Of a stretch of DNA of 64,000 nt, positions 52,581 through 61,195 are shown piece by piece. The notes under the pieces were generated by a model that saw nothing but the letters and a program-made list of their open reading frames with translations, was not told the DNA's origin and did no database searches. This stretch comes from Allobrachymonas chironomi DSM 19884 (GTDB lineage Bacteria; Pseudomonadota; Gammaproteobacteria; Burkholderiales; Burkholderiaceae_C), in contig NZ_KB894769.1 in assembly GCF_000374625.1 (NCBI RefSeq), positions 1 through 64,000 of the forward strand, written 5' to 3'. A program made the translations under genes and the position numbers. Numbering within the stretch: position 1 is the stretch's first letter; each line of letters opens with the position of its first letter.

Positions 52581-53738
52581 TCAGTAGGCATGGCCGCCAC
52601 CACCCTCGATCTCATCCTCGGTGACCTTGCCGCGCATCACCGAATACACCCAGCTGGTATAGGCCAGAATGATCGGAATGAAGATGATGCTGGCCACCAG
52701 CATGATGAACAGGATCATGTGGCTGGATGAGGCATCCCACACCGTCAGGCTGGCCCGCGGCTGCACGCTGGATGGCAGGATGAAGGGGAACATGGACACG
52801 CCCACGCACAGCACCGTGCTGGCCACCGCCACGCCATTCGCCAGCAGCGTCAGCAACTCGCGGCGCTGCGTGAAGCCCCAGGCCGCCACCAGCGATCCCA
52901 GCACACCCAGTGCCGGCACCAGCCACAGCACCGGAGCCTGGGCATAGTTGGCAAACCACATGCCGGCCACGCCACCTTCGGCAGTCTTCAGCATCGGGTT
53001 GGACGGGCCGGTGGTCACCACCTCGCTGGTGATGCGGTAACCATCCACCGTCAGCCACAGCATCACGCCGGCCAGGATGAACAGCACTGGCGTCAGCAAG
53101 GCAAACACGCGGCCATAGCGGCGTGCACGCTGCTGCACCGCCCCCTCGGTCTTGAGCTGCAGCCAGGCCGCGCCATGCGCCGCCAGCATCGCCACCGACA
53201 CCAGTCCGCACAGCAGCGCAAACGGATTCAGCAGGCCGAAGAAGGTGCCGTCATAGTAGATCTGCATGTCGGGTTCCAGGCGGAACGGCACGCCCTGCAG
53301 CACATTGCCCATGGCCAAGCCAAAAATCAGCGCCGGCACCAAGCCGCCAATGAACAGGCACCAGTCCCAGGTCTTGCGCCAGGTCGGGTGCTCGATCTTG
53401 CTGCGGTACTTGAAACCGACCGGGCGCAGGATCAGTGCCATCAGGATGGCAAACATGGCGAGGTAAAAGCCCGAGAAGGACACCGCATACAGCTGCGGCC
53501 AGGCGGCAAAAATGGCCCCCCCGCCCAGAATCAGCCAGACCTGGTTGCCCTCCCAGATCGGGCCCACGGTATTGATGCCCACGCGACGCTCCACATCGGT
53601 ACGCGCCACAAAGGGATTGAGCATGCCGACGCCCAGGTCAAAACCGTCGGTCACGGCAAACGCGACCAGCAGTACGCCCAGCAGCAGCCACCAGATGACG
53701 CGCAACACGTCATAGCTCAGGAGTTCGTGAAGAATCAT
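52581..53738 (-). CDS. cydB: Cytochrome bd ubiquinol oxidase subunit II
   Basis: A 385-residue membrane protein with about nine helices. The N terminus has the family motif GVLLVAFAVTDGFDLGVGML (about residue 21) and VGINTVGPIWEGNQVWLILG (about 53), with the conserved Trp/Glu residues near the quinol and proton path. It forms the heterodimeric oxidase with CydA, which carries the hemes. It is located 24 bp after cydA and 47 bp before cydX, consistent with one transcript. Confidence 0.95.
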   Translation of the reverse strand: MILHELLSYDVLRVIWWLLLGVLLVAFAVTDGFDLGVGMLNPFVARTDVERRVGINTVGPIWEGNQVWLILGGGAIFAAWPQLYAVSFSGFYLAMFAILMALILRPVGFKYRSKIEHPTWRKTWDWCLFIGGLVPALIFGLAMGNVLQGVPFRLEPDMQIYYDGTFFGLLNPFALLCGLVSVAMLAAHGAAWLQLKTEGAVQQRARRYGRVFALLTPVLFILAGVMLWLTVDGYRITSEVVTTGPSNPMLKTAEGGVAGMWFANYAQAPVLWLVPALGVLGSLVAAWGFTQRRELLTLLANGVAVASTVLCVGVSMFPFILPSSVQPRASLTVWDASSSHMILFIMLVASIIFIPIILAYTSWVYSVMRGKVTEDEIEGGGGHAY

Positions 53739-53762
53739 GTTATTTCTCCGGTCATGCGTGTG

Positions 53763-55355
53763 TCAGGCCTTGGCCGCGGTCTGCTGCGGCAGGGCGTAGG
53801 GCGAGGTTTTCAGTTCGCGGCGATCCTGTGCATCCAGCACCGGACCCTTGCGGATCGCCTTCAGCATCAGTTTCATCTCCACCACCAGCAGCACGCTATA
53901 GAGTGCGACAAAGCCCAGCAGCGTGCCCAGCACGGTGCCGGCACTCAGGTTGGACACGGCCACCGCCACCGGCAGCACGCCCTCGATCGCCCAGGGCTGG
54001 CGGCCAAACTCGGCCACAAACCAGCCGCACTCGGCGGCAATCCAGGGCAGCGGAATGCTCCACACCGCCAGCTTCAGCAGCCACGGGTAGGCATCGAGCT
54101 TGTGGCGTGCCGACAGCCAGAAGAACACCCCCATCAACAGGATGAAGTAGAAGCCCAGTCCGACCATGACGCGGAAAGCCCAGAACAGCGGAGCCACCTG
54201 CGGCACGGTATCCCAGGCGGCCGCGGCAATCTGCTCCTCGGTGGCCTGGCGCGGATCATCCACATAGGCCTTGAGCAGCAGCGTGTGGCCCAGATCCTGA
54301 CTGTGCGCATCGAAACGGGCGCGCAACTCGGACGGAATCTCGCCGTAGCCATGGCTGCGGATTTCCTCCAGCGCGTCATAGGCCGCCATGCCGTTGCGGA
54401 TACGGCCCTCGGCCAGCTTCACCAGATCGTAGATGCCCGGAATCTCGGTTGTCAGCGAGCGCGTGCCGATCAGACCCATGGCCCAGGGAATGTGCACGGC
54501 GTAATCGGTGCGGCGCTCCGCCTGATTCGGCAGGCCGAAGGCGGTGAACGATGCCGGCGGCGGCTCGGTTTCCCACATCGCCTCGATCGCCGCCAGCTTC
54601 ATGCTCTGGTGCTCGCCGGACAGGTAGCCGCTCTCGTCGCCCAGCACCACCACCGACAGCGCCGACGCCAGGCCAAAGGAGGCAGCCACCGTCATCGAGC
54701 GGCGCGCCAGATCCAGATGGCGCCCCTTGAGCATGTACCAGGCCGATACGCCCAGCACGAAAATCGCCGCCACCGTGTAGCCGGCCGATACCGTGTGCAC
54801 GAACTTGGCCTGGCCGACCGGGTTGAACAGCACCTCGGCAAAGCTGGTCACCTCCATGCGCATGGTCTGCGGGTTCAGCGCCGATCCCACCGGATTCTGC
54901 ATCCAGCCGTTGGCAATCAGGATCCACAGCGCCGAGAAATTGGTGCCCAGCGCCATCGCCCAGGTGACGATCAGGTGCTTGACCTTGCTCAGCCGCTCCC
55001 AGCCGAAGAAGAACAGGCCAACCAGCGTCGCCTCCAGGAAGAAGGCCATCAGGCCCTCGATTGCCAGCGGTGCACCGAAAATGTCCCCCACATAGTGGCT
55101 GTAGTAGCTCCAGTTCATGCCGAACTGGAACTCCATGACGATGCCGGTGGCCACGCCAAGCGCAAAGTTGATGCCGAACAGCGTGCCCCAGAACTTGGTC
55201 ATCTGCCGCCAGACCGGCCGCTTGGTCATGACGTAAACCGTCTCCATGATGGCCAGCATGATGGACAGCCCGATCGTGAGTGGCACGAACAGGAAGTGGT
55301 ACAGGGCCGTGGCTGCAAACTGCAACCGTGACAGCCCGACGATATCGAGATCCAT
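53763..55355 (-). CDS. cydA: Cytochrome bd ubiquinol oxidase subunit I
   Basis: A 530-residue heme-bearing subunit of the high-affinity terminal oxidase. The axial ligand His20 is in LYHFLFVPLT, a second His is in FVHTVSAGYTVA (about residue 187), and GEHQSMKLAAIEAMWET (about 250) starts the quinol-binding Q-loop. That loop is long, as in E. coli (L-type) rather than the short form of Bacillus. It oxidises ubiquinol and reduces O2 to water without pumping protons, useful at low oxygen. The gene follows cydC by 82 bp. Confidence 0.95.
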   Translation of the reverse strand: MDLDIVGLSRLQFAATALYHFLFVPLTIGLSIMLAIMETVYVMTKRPVWRQMTKFWGTLFGINFALGVATGIVMEFQFGMNWSYYSHYVGDIFGAPLAIEGLMAFFLEATLVGLFFFGWERLSKVKHLIVTWAMALGTNFSALWILIANGWMQNPVGSALNPQTMRMEVTSFAEVLFNPVGQAKFVHTVSAGYTVAAIFVLGVSAWYMLKGRHLDLARRSMTVAASFGLASALSVVVLGDESGYLSGEHQSMKLAAIEAMWETEPPPASFTAFGLPNQAERRTDYAVHIPWAMGLIGTRSLTTEIPGIYDLVKLAEGRIRNGMAAYDALEEIRSHGYGEIPSELRARFDAHSQDLGHTLLLKAYVDDPRQATEEQIAAAAWDTVPQVAPLFWAFRVMVGLGFYFILLMGVFFWLSARHKLDAYPWLLKLAVWSIPLPWIAAECGWFVAEFGRQPWAIEGVLPVAVAVSNLSAGTVLGTLLGFVALYSVLLVVEMKLMLKAIRKGPVLDAQDRRELKTSPYALPQQTAAKA

Positions 55356-55437
55356 GGAAACTACCCCCTTCGTATCTCAGTCCAAAAAAACAGAACCCGC
55401 CCGCTGCCGGCAGTCGCCAGCTGCAAGCCCGTCACCA

Positions 55438-57141
55438 TCAGCCATCGCGCAGGCGCGCCAGCGCCTCGGCATGGCCTGCCGATCCGCGTGGCCAGTCTCC
55501 CGTCACGCGTCCGGCCTCCAGCACCAGCAGGCGATCGGCCAGCTCGGCCTCGCGCCGCATGTGGGTCGCAATGACGGCCGTGCGCCCCTGCAGCGCAGCA
55601 CCCAGGCGCTGCAGCACATCGGCCGCCGTGGCGCTGTCCAGCCCGTCGGTCGGCTCATCCAATAGCCAGACCGTGCTGTCCGCCAGGAACAGCCGCGCCA
55701 GCGCCAGCCGGCGCGCCTGGCCACGCGACAGACCCAGTCCGCCCTCGCCCAGCACCTCGTCTAGCCCTTCCGGCCTGGCCGCCATCACCTCCTGCAGACC
55801 GGCGGCATCCAGCGCCTGCCAGATCTGCGCATCCTCCAGCGCACGCTGCTGCAGATTCACGTTGGCGCGCACGCTGTCATGGAACAGCGCCGGCTGCTGC
55901 GGCAGCGCCACTGCCGGCTGCGCACGCACGCTGCCGCTGCCGGCCTCCAGCTCGCCGGAAATCAGCGCCAGCAAGGTGGACTTGCCACTGCCACTCGGAC
56001 CGATCAGGGCCACGATCTCGCCTTGCGCCACACGCAGATCCACCCCCGCCACGCGCGCCTGCTGTTGCGCGCCGGGCACCGACACCTGCTGCAGCTCGGC
56101 CACCAGACCGGCGGCCGGCAGCGGCAGCGCGGTCTCCGCATCGGGCCGGGCACGCAGCGGTGTCGCCAAACGGCGTGCCGCCAGCAGGCTGGCCGACCAT
56201 TCGAGCGCACCGCGCCGCATGGCGGCAAACGGTTCCATGCCGGCCATCGCCATCAGCAGCAGAAAAGCCGCATTCGGCACCGACATGCCATGTTGCAGCA
56301 CCAGCCAGCCTGCCGCCATGGCCGCCGCCGCCATCGTCAGCGCATGCAGGATCTGCCACAGGGCAGCTGCCAGCGCATCACGGCGCTGCAACTGCGCGTC
56401 CAGCGCGGCCAGCCGCGCCTCGGTCTGCTGCCAGCGTGCCAGCCAGGCATCAAACTGGTTGGCCATCACCAGCTCGGTCTGGGCACCGGCCAGATCCAGA
56501 CTCTGCTGACGCAGGCGTTCGGCCAGCCGCGATTGCGCCAGGCTCAGCCGCGTGGTGCTGCGCACCAGCCAGAGCACGATGCCAAAGCCCCACAACAGGA
56601 ACCAGCACAGGCTGGCCACGCCCAGCCCCGGGTGGTGCCAGGCCAGCCACAGGCTGATCAGCAGCGTGCCGCACAAGGCCGCCGCCGTCGGCACGATCAG
56701 CCGCAAATAGAGCGATTCCGCCGCATCCAGATCACGCGTCAGGCGCAGCAGCATGCGGCCCGGATGCAGCCGCCAGCGGCTACCGTCCCCGGCCCCGCGC
56801 GCGGCATAGGCGCGGAACAGGCGTTCGCGCACCTGCACCAGCGCCTGCAGCGTGGCCTGGTGCGTGACCACCCGCTCGCCATAGCGCGACGCGGTGCGGC
56901 CCAGCGCCAGCAGCCGGATGCTGGCCGAAGGGGTAAACACATCAAAAGCGATGGCGGCAGCGCCCAGCAAGCCGGCCATGGCCGTGCCGGCCAGGAACCA
57001 GCCCGAAATGCCCAGCAGCAGCACGCCGGCCAGCGTCGTGCTGGCGGCCAGCAACACGCCCAGTGCCATGCGGCGGCCATGCCGGGCCAGCAGCGCCTGC
57101 AGCAGCAGGCGAACCGCCTGGCGATTCCGCTGCCCGCTCAT
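55438..57141 (-). CDS. cydC: Heterodimeric thiol-reductant ABC exporter subunit CydC
   Basis: A 567-residue fused membrane/ATPase ABC subunit. Six helices occupy about residues 20-320; the ATPase has Walker A GPSGSGKSTLLALISGE (about 384), the signature LSRGQARRLALARLFL (about 480) and Walker B VWLLDEPTDGLDSATA (about 502). LSRGQ replaces the usual LSGGQ. CydDC exports cysteine and glutathione to the periplasm and is needed for bd oxidase assembly. It overlaps cydD by 4 bp (ATGA) and precedes cydA. Confidence 0.93.
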   Translation of the reverse strand: MSGQRNRQAVRLLLQALLARHGRRMALGVLLAASTTLAGVLLLGISGWFLAGTAMAGLLGAAAIAFDVFTPSASIRLLALGRTASRYGERVVTHQATLQALVQVRERLFRAYAARGAGDGSRWRLHPGRMLLRLTRDLDAAESLYLRLIVPTAAALCGTLLISLWLAWHHPGLGVASLCWFLLWGFGIVLWLVRSTTRLSLAQSRLAERLRQQSLDLAGAQTELVMANQFDAWLARWQQTEARLAALDAQLQRRDALAAALWQILHALTMAAAAMAAGWLVLQHGMSVPNAAFLLLMAMAGMEPFAAMRRGALEWSASLLAARRLATPLRARPDAETALPLPAAGLVAELQQVSVPGAQQQARVAGVDLRVAQGEIVALIGPSGSGKSTLLALISGELEAGSGSVRAQPAVALPQQPALFHDSVRANVNLQQRALEDAQIWQALDAAGLQEVMAARPEGLDEVLGEGGLGLSRGQARRLALARLFLADSTVWLLDEPTDGLDSATAADVLQRLGAALQGRTAVIATHMRREAELADRLLVLEAGRVTGDWPRGSAGHAEALARLRDG

Positions 57142-58874
57142 GCGCCCGCCTCCGGCCGGACCCAGCGCGCCCGGCCATGGCCATCCAGCGCCAGCTGCTG
57201 CGGCATCGCCGCCATCAGCAAGGGATCGTGGGTGGCCACCAGCAGCGTCTTGCCACGGGCAATGCGCGCCAGGGCCTGCACCACCTGCGTGGCCGTGGCG
57301 CTGTCCAGGTGCGCCGTCGGCTCATCCAGCAACAGCAGATCGGCATCCTGTGCCACGGCCAGCCGTGCCAGCGCCAGCCGCAGCGCTTCACCACCCGACA
57401 CCCCACTGCCGCCCTCGCCCAGCGGATAGCCGCCACGCGCCTGATAGACATCGCCCAGCCCCACCTTGTGCAGCAGCTCTGCCGTCTGTTGCGGCGTACT
57501 GTCGCGCCCCAGGTGCAGATTGCTGCGGATGGTGCCGGCAAAAAATGCCGGCTGCTGCCCCATCCAGGCCATGCGCTGGCGCAGTCCGGCCACGCTGCTG
57601 TCCTGCAGCACCACCTCATCGATCCGGACTTCGCCCTGACGCAAGGCGGCCAGCCCGGCCACCATCGCCAGCAGCGTGCTCTTGCCACTGCCACTCGGGC
57701 CGGTAATGGCCACGTGGGCTCCGGCAGGAATCTGCAGATCCAGTCCGGGACGATCCTCGCTGGCGGCGGCATCCATGCGGCCGGCCGCCGGTACCGCCTG
57801 TCGCAGCTGCACCGACGGTGCCTGTGCCGCGACAGGCGCAACAGGCACGACAGCAGGTGCTGCCGCCTGCTGCGGCTGCATCACCAGCGGTGCCAGCCCG
57901 TCCAGCATCCCGTGCAGACCCTGCTGCGCGGCCTTGCCGTTGGCGCGGTCATGCCAGACGGCCGACAGCTCGCGCAGCGGATCAAAAAAGGTCGGAGCCA
58001 GCATCAGCACATACAGCGCCGCATGCAGGCCCAGCGGCTCGCCCCAGGTACCAAAGCGGATTTCGCCCAGCAGATGAAAGCCGATATACACCGCCACCAG
58101 CGCCACGCCCAGCGCCGAAAACAGTTCCAGCACCGCCGACGACAGCATCGCCACATGCAGCACGCGCATGGTCTTGCGCGCCACGCGGCTGCCCTGCTCG
58201 CTCAGGCGACGTGCCGCAGCATCCACGGCATGCAGGGCGCGCAGCGTCGGCAGGCCGCGCAGCCGCTCCAGCAGCTGGCCATGCAGGCTGCCAAGTGATT
58301 GCAGCTGCTCCTCGCTGATGGCCTGGGCGCGCCAGCCGATGATGGCCATGAACAACGGAATCAGGGGCGCGGCACACAACAGGATCAGCGCCGCCAGCCA
58401 GGAGTGCCAGGCCACCACGCTGGCGATCACCGGAGGCACCAGCAGCACACGCCATTGCGCGGCCTGGTAGCGCGCCAGCCAGGGCACGATCGCCTCGGCC
58501 TGCTCCATCCAGACCCGGGTGACCTGCCCGCTAGGGGCGCGCCGGGCATCCATCGGGGAACTGGCACGGAGGCGCTGCGCCAGCTCCAGACGCAAGCGCG
58601 TCAACGCGGCACGGGCATGCAGCCAGGTGATACGGCTACCGGCGTATTCGCACACGGCGCGCAGCACACCGGCAGCCGCCACGACCAGCGCGGTCTGCCA
58701 CAGCAGCGCCGGCAGATCCGGCTGCGGCGAACTGCTGCCTGTGACATGCGCCATCAGCGCTGCCACTACGCGCGCCAACCACCACGCCTGCACCAGCCAC
58801 AACAAGGCCCCCACCCCTTGCAACAGGTAGGGCCAGCGTTGCAGGTGCCCTGAGGCCGGCCATGTTTTTAGCAT
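57138..58874 (-). CDS. cydD: Thiol-reductant ABC exporter subunit CydD
   Basis: A 578-residue ABC subunit, partner of CydC. The membrane domain has helices from about residue 17 on; the ATPase has Walker A GPSGSGKSTLLAMVAGL (about 400), the signature VSGGEALRLALARLAV (about 500) and Walker B LLLLDEPTAHLDSAT. The ATG at 58874 (MLKTWPASGHLQRW) fits the family N terminus. No ribosome-binding site precedes it, and a TATAAT sits only 6 bp upstream, so translation may be leaderless. It is the first gene of the cydDCABX operon, divergent from the DUF134 gene. Confidence 0.92.
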   Translation of the reverse strand: MLKTWPASGHLQRWPYLLQGVGALLWLVQAWWLARVVAALMAHVTGSSSPQPDLPALLWQTALVVAAAGVLRAVCEYAGSRITWLHARAALTRLRLELAQRLRASSPMDARRAPSGQVTRVWMEQAEAIVPWLARYQAAQWRVLLVPPVIASVVAWHSWLAALILLCAAPLIPLFMAIIGWRAQAISEEQLQSLGSLHGQLLERLRGLPTLRALHAVDAAARRLSEQGSRVARKTMRVLHVAMLSSAVLELFSALGVALVAVYIGFHLLGEIRFGTWGEPLGLHAALYVLMLAPTFFDPLRELSAVWHDRANGKAAQQGLHGMLDGLAPLVMQPQQAAAPAVVPVAPVAAQAPSVQLRQAVPAAGRMDAAASEDRPGLDLQIPAGAHVAITGPSGSGKSTLLAMVAGLAALRQGEVRIDEVVLQDSSVAGLRQRMAWMGQQPAFFAGTIRSNLHLGRDSTPQQTAELLHKVGLGDVYQARGGYPLGEGGSGVSGGEALRLALARLAVAQDADLLLLDEPTAHLDSATATQVVQALARIARGKTLLVATHDPLLMAAMPQQLALDGHGRARWVRPEAGA

Positions 58875-58880
58875 ATGCCA

Positions 58881-58886
58881 ATTATA
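58881..58886 (-). promoter_or_regulatory. TATAAT -10 element at the cydD start
   Basis: On the minus strand TGCATATAATTGGCATATG gives an exact TATAAT with a TGC just before it. Its end lies 6 bp from the cydD ATG, so transcription would begin about at the start codon. No good -35 hexamer is visible at 17 bp. If another promoter is used, this AT-rich patch is incidental. Confidence 0.4.
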
Positions 58887-59063
58887 TGCAGTGGATTCAC
58901 ATTTTATGCAAAATCGTAAATTGTTGTGCAGCCAGCGCGTCCGATCTGGCTGGTGCATGCCGGCCTACCCTAACAGATGATGATGACCCCTGCAAAAACC
59001 ACGCTACTGCCCGGCCTACCATGCCCCTGCTGCCGCACTGCTGACCGCACCATCAGAAACAGC

Positions 59064-59107
59064 TTGTATCCAGGCGCAACACTGTTATACTGAATACCTA
59101 TACAGTA
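59064..59107 (+). promoter_or_regulatory. Promoter with overlapping inverted repeat for the DUF134 gene
   Basis: TTGTAT (59064-59069) and TATACT (59086-59091) are spaced by 16 bp. The inverted repeat TACTG-N10-CAGTA (59088-59107) overlaps the -10 and the expected transcription start. This layout suits autorepression by the HTH protein encoded 35 bp downstream. Confidence 0.55.
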
Positions 59108-59141
59108 ATCCACTTGCTACACTAGTCTACAGGTTGCTGCC

Positions 59142-59483
59142 ATGGGTAGACCCTACAAATGCCGTCACGTCTCGTGTGATGTCTCTGCCAACTACTTCAA
59201 GCCACTCGGTATCCCGCTGGCCCACCTGGAAGAAACAGAGCTGCACATGGACGAACTGGAGGCCCTGCGCCTGGCCGACATGGAAGGCCTGTACCACGCC
59301 GATGCCGCCCTGCGCATGGGCATTTCGCGCCAGACCTTCGGCAACATCGTGGCGCGCGCACGCAAGAAGGTGGCCACCGCCATCCTGCAGGGCCAGGCCC
59401 TGAAAATCGGTGAAGATGCAACCAGCAACCAGCGTGTGCTGCGTCTGCGGCAAGAACCCCACCCCGACACCCGCAAGCCCTGA
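59142..59483 (+). CDS. DUF134 (UPF0251) helix-turn-helix protein
   Basis: A 113-residue DUF134 protein. The N terminus MGRPYKCRHVSCDVSANYFKP has the family start GRP plus two Cys (residues 7 and 12) that could bind metal. DELEALRLADMEGLYHADAA and the helix-turn-helix ALRMGISRQTFGNIVARARKKVA (about 54-76) follow, as in sigma-factor-like region 4. It is probably a small DNA-binding regulator; the regulon is not known. An inverted repeat overlapping its promoter suggests self-control, and it lies divergent from the cyd operon. Confidence 0.87.
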   Translation: MGRPYKCRHVSCDVSANYFKPLGIPLAHLEETELHMDELEALRLADMEGLYHADAALRMGISRQTFGNIVARARKKVATAILQGQALKIGEDATSNQRVLRLRQEPHPDTRKP

Positions 59484-59491
59484 ACGCAAAA

Positions 59492-59521
59492 AAAGCCTGC
59501 CGGTTTTCGCCAGCAGGCTTT
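59492..59521. terminator. Terminator between the DUF134 gene and the nitroreductase
   Basis: AAAGCCTGC and GCAGGCTTT form a 9-bp stem around a 12-nt loop, with A residues before and T residues after. It can terminate both the DUF134 gene and the convergent nitroreductase gene. Confidence 0.8.
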
Positions 59522-59577
59522 CTGGGGGGTGACCAGGCCATCAGGCGGCCACAGTCACCACGGCATCACCGTCGGAT

Positions 59578-60177
59578 TCAGCCAAACACGCGGAAGCGCT
59601 CGGCATCATCCATGAAGGTCTTCTCGCCAAAACCGCCTTCGTTGGAACCGAAAGGCATCATGGCGCGCAGCTTCCAGCTGGCCGGCACGTTCCACTCGGC
59701 TGCGGCAGCAGCGTCGGGCAGCGGGTTGTAGTGCTGCAGGCTGGCACCGATATTGGCTTCGGACAGGGCCACCCACACGGCAAACTGGGCGATACCGCTG
59801 GCCTGCTCGGACCAGACCGGGAAGTTTTCGGCGTAGGCGGCAAACTGCTGCTGCAGACCGGCAATCACGTCCTGGTCTTCGTAGAACAGCACGGTACCGG
59901 CACCGGCGGCAAAGCTGTTGATCTTGGCTTCGGTCGGGGCAAAGCTGTCAGCCGGCACGATCTTGCGCAGCGCTTCCATCACGAAGCCCCAGAACTTGTC
60001 GCTCTCGGCGCCAAACAGGATCACGGCGCGCGAGCTCTGGGAGTTAAAGGACGAGGGGGACAGCTTGATCGCTTCCTGGATCAGCTGGGACACTTCCTGC
60101 TGCGGCAGCGGCAGGTTCTTGCCCAGGGCGTACTGGGTGCGGCGCTTGGAAATGCTGTTGATGAAGGCGTTGCTCAT
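59578..60177 (-). CDS. Nitroreductase-family oxidoreductase (HBN1/FRM2-like)
   Basis: A 199-residue FMN protein of the nitroreductase fold. The N terminus MSNAFINSISKRRTQYAL, then SPSSFNSQSSRAVILFGAES (about residue 41), supplies Ser/Asn/Arg contacts to FMN phosphate, and GASLQHYNPLPDAA (about 149) and MMPFGSNEGGFGEK line the dimer active site. This short form resembles the yeast Frm2/Hbn1 group rather than NfsA/B. It may reduce nitro compounds or lipid peroxides. Its start at 60177 is preceded by a GGCCTGC/GCAGGCC hairpin (60240-60256) and a 27-bp inverted repeat shared with the pirin-lysR gap. Confidence 0.9.
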   Translation of the reverse strand: MSNAFINSISKRRTQYALGKNLPLPQQEVSQLIQEAIKLSPSSFNSQSSRAVILFGAESDKFWGFVMEALRKIVPADSFAPTEAKINSFAAGAGTVLFYEDQDVIAGLQQQFAAYAENFPVWSEQASGIAQFAVWVALSEANIGASLQHYNPLPDAAAAAEWNVPASWKLRAMMPFGSNEGGFGEKTFMDDAERFRVFG

Positions 60178-60300
60178 GGTTGTTGCTCCTGTAGGAAAAA
60201 GGGGGCCGGCGAAACCGATTTCGTCCGGCGGGAGAAGAAGGCCTGCCATGCAGGCCGTTGGTTGAAATAATAAACAAGACTCATGCTTTCCAGAACCACT

Positions 60301-60327
60301 GAAATGGAAATTCATTCTTTCCATTTC
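60301..60327. promoter_or_regulatory. Inverted repeat upstream of the nitroreductase (site 1)
   Basis: GAAATGGAAA-N7-TTTCCATTTC is a perfect 10-bp inverted repeat, 124 bp upstream of the nitroreductase start. About 22 of 27 positions match site 2 in the pirin-lysR gap, which suggests that the LysR-type regulator binds both. Confidence 0.65.
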
Positions 60328-60355
60328 TGGGGTCTGGCAGCCCGATGTCCCGACA

Positions 60356-61066
60356 TCAGTCGATCGCCGGCGCATCCACCAGCACCAGCTCGGCATCCTC
60401 GCTGGCCGTGACGCGGATCACGGTCTCGCCCTGAATGGCAGCACCATCACGCGCCTGCAGCTCCACGCCGTTGACCTCGACCCGACCCTTGGCCGGTACC
60501 AGATAGCCATGGCGGCTGGCATCGGCAAAATGGTATTCGGCGCTCTCGCCGGCCTTGAGCGTGGCACCCACCACGCGGGCCGGTGCCCGGATCGGCAGTG
60601 CCTCGTCGTCACCGGGCAGGCCACTGGCCAGGGTCACGAACTTGCCGGAGCGGTCTTCCTTGGGGAAGGGACGCGTGCCCCAGGACGGCTGACCACCGCG
60701 CTGGTCCGGGAAAATCCAGATCTGGAAAATGCGCGTGGCTTCCGGCTCCAGGTTGTATTCGGAATGGCGGATGCCGCTGCCGGCACTCATCACCTGCACA
60801 TCACCGGCCACGGTGCGGCCCTGGTTGCCCAGGTTGTCCTGGTGCGTGATGGCGCCTTCGCGCACATAGGTGATGATCTCCATGTCGGCGTGCGGATGCG
60901 GCGGAAAGCCGGTCTGCGGCGCAATCGTGTCATCGTTCCAGACCCGCAGCGCACCCCAGTGGACACGCTTGGGATCATGGTATTCGGCAAACGAGAAATG
61001 GTGCTTGGCATCCAGCCAACCGTGGTGGGCACCGCCCAGGCTGTCAAAGGATCGACGTTCAATCAT
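60356..61066 (-). CDS. Pirin-family protein (YhaK/quercetinase-like)
   Basis: A 236-residue bicupin pirin. The metal-binding residues of the N-terminal cupin are seen in TGFPPHPHADMEIITYVREG (His, His and Glu/His, about residues 52-66) and SAGSGIRHSEYN (about 93-104). Such proteins can cleave quercetin or act as redox sensors; the E. coli relative YhaK is cytosolic. The ATG at 61066 encodes MIERRSFDSLGGAHHG. It is divergent from the LysR gene, as yhaK lies beside the LysR gene yhaJ in E. coli. An operator-like repeat lies between them. Confidence 0.92.
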   Translation of the reverse strand: MIERRSFDSLGGAHHGWLDAKHHFSFAEYHDPKRVHWGALRVWNDDTIAPQTGFPPHPHADMEIITYVREGAITHQDNLGNQGRTVAGDVQVMSAGSGIRHSEYNLEPEATRIFQIWIFPDQRGGQPSWGTRPFPKEDRSGKFVTLASGLPGDDEALPIRAPARVVGATLKAGESAEYHFADASRHGYLVPAKGRVEVNGVELQARDGAAIQGETVIRVTASEDAELVLVDAPAID

Positions 61067-61136
61067 GCTGTACTCCTGTGTGTTCAAGATCACTATGACG
61101 TCAGTTTAGGGAGTATCATTCAACTTTAGAATACGA

Positions 61137-61163
61137 AAGATGGAATTTTATTCTTTCCATTTT
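61137..61163. promoter_or_regulatory. Inverted repeat between pirin and lysR (site 2)
   Basis: AAGATGGAAT-N7-TTTCCATTTT is an imperfect relative of site 1, centred in the divergent intergenic region, 70 bp from the pirin start and 32 bp from the lysR start. This is where a LysR regulator normally binds to control itself and its divergent target. Confidence 0.65.
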
Positions 61164-61195
61164 CGTCATAATGATCCGCCACATACCACAGCCGC

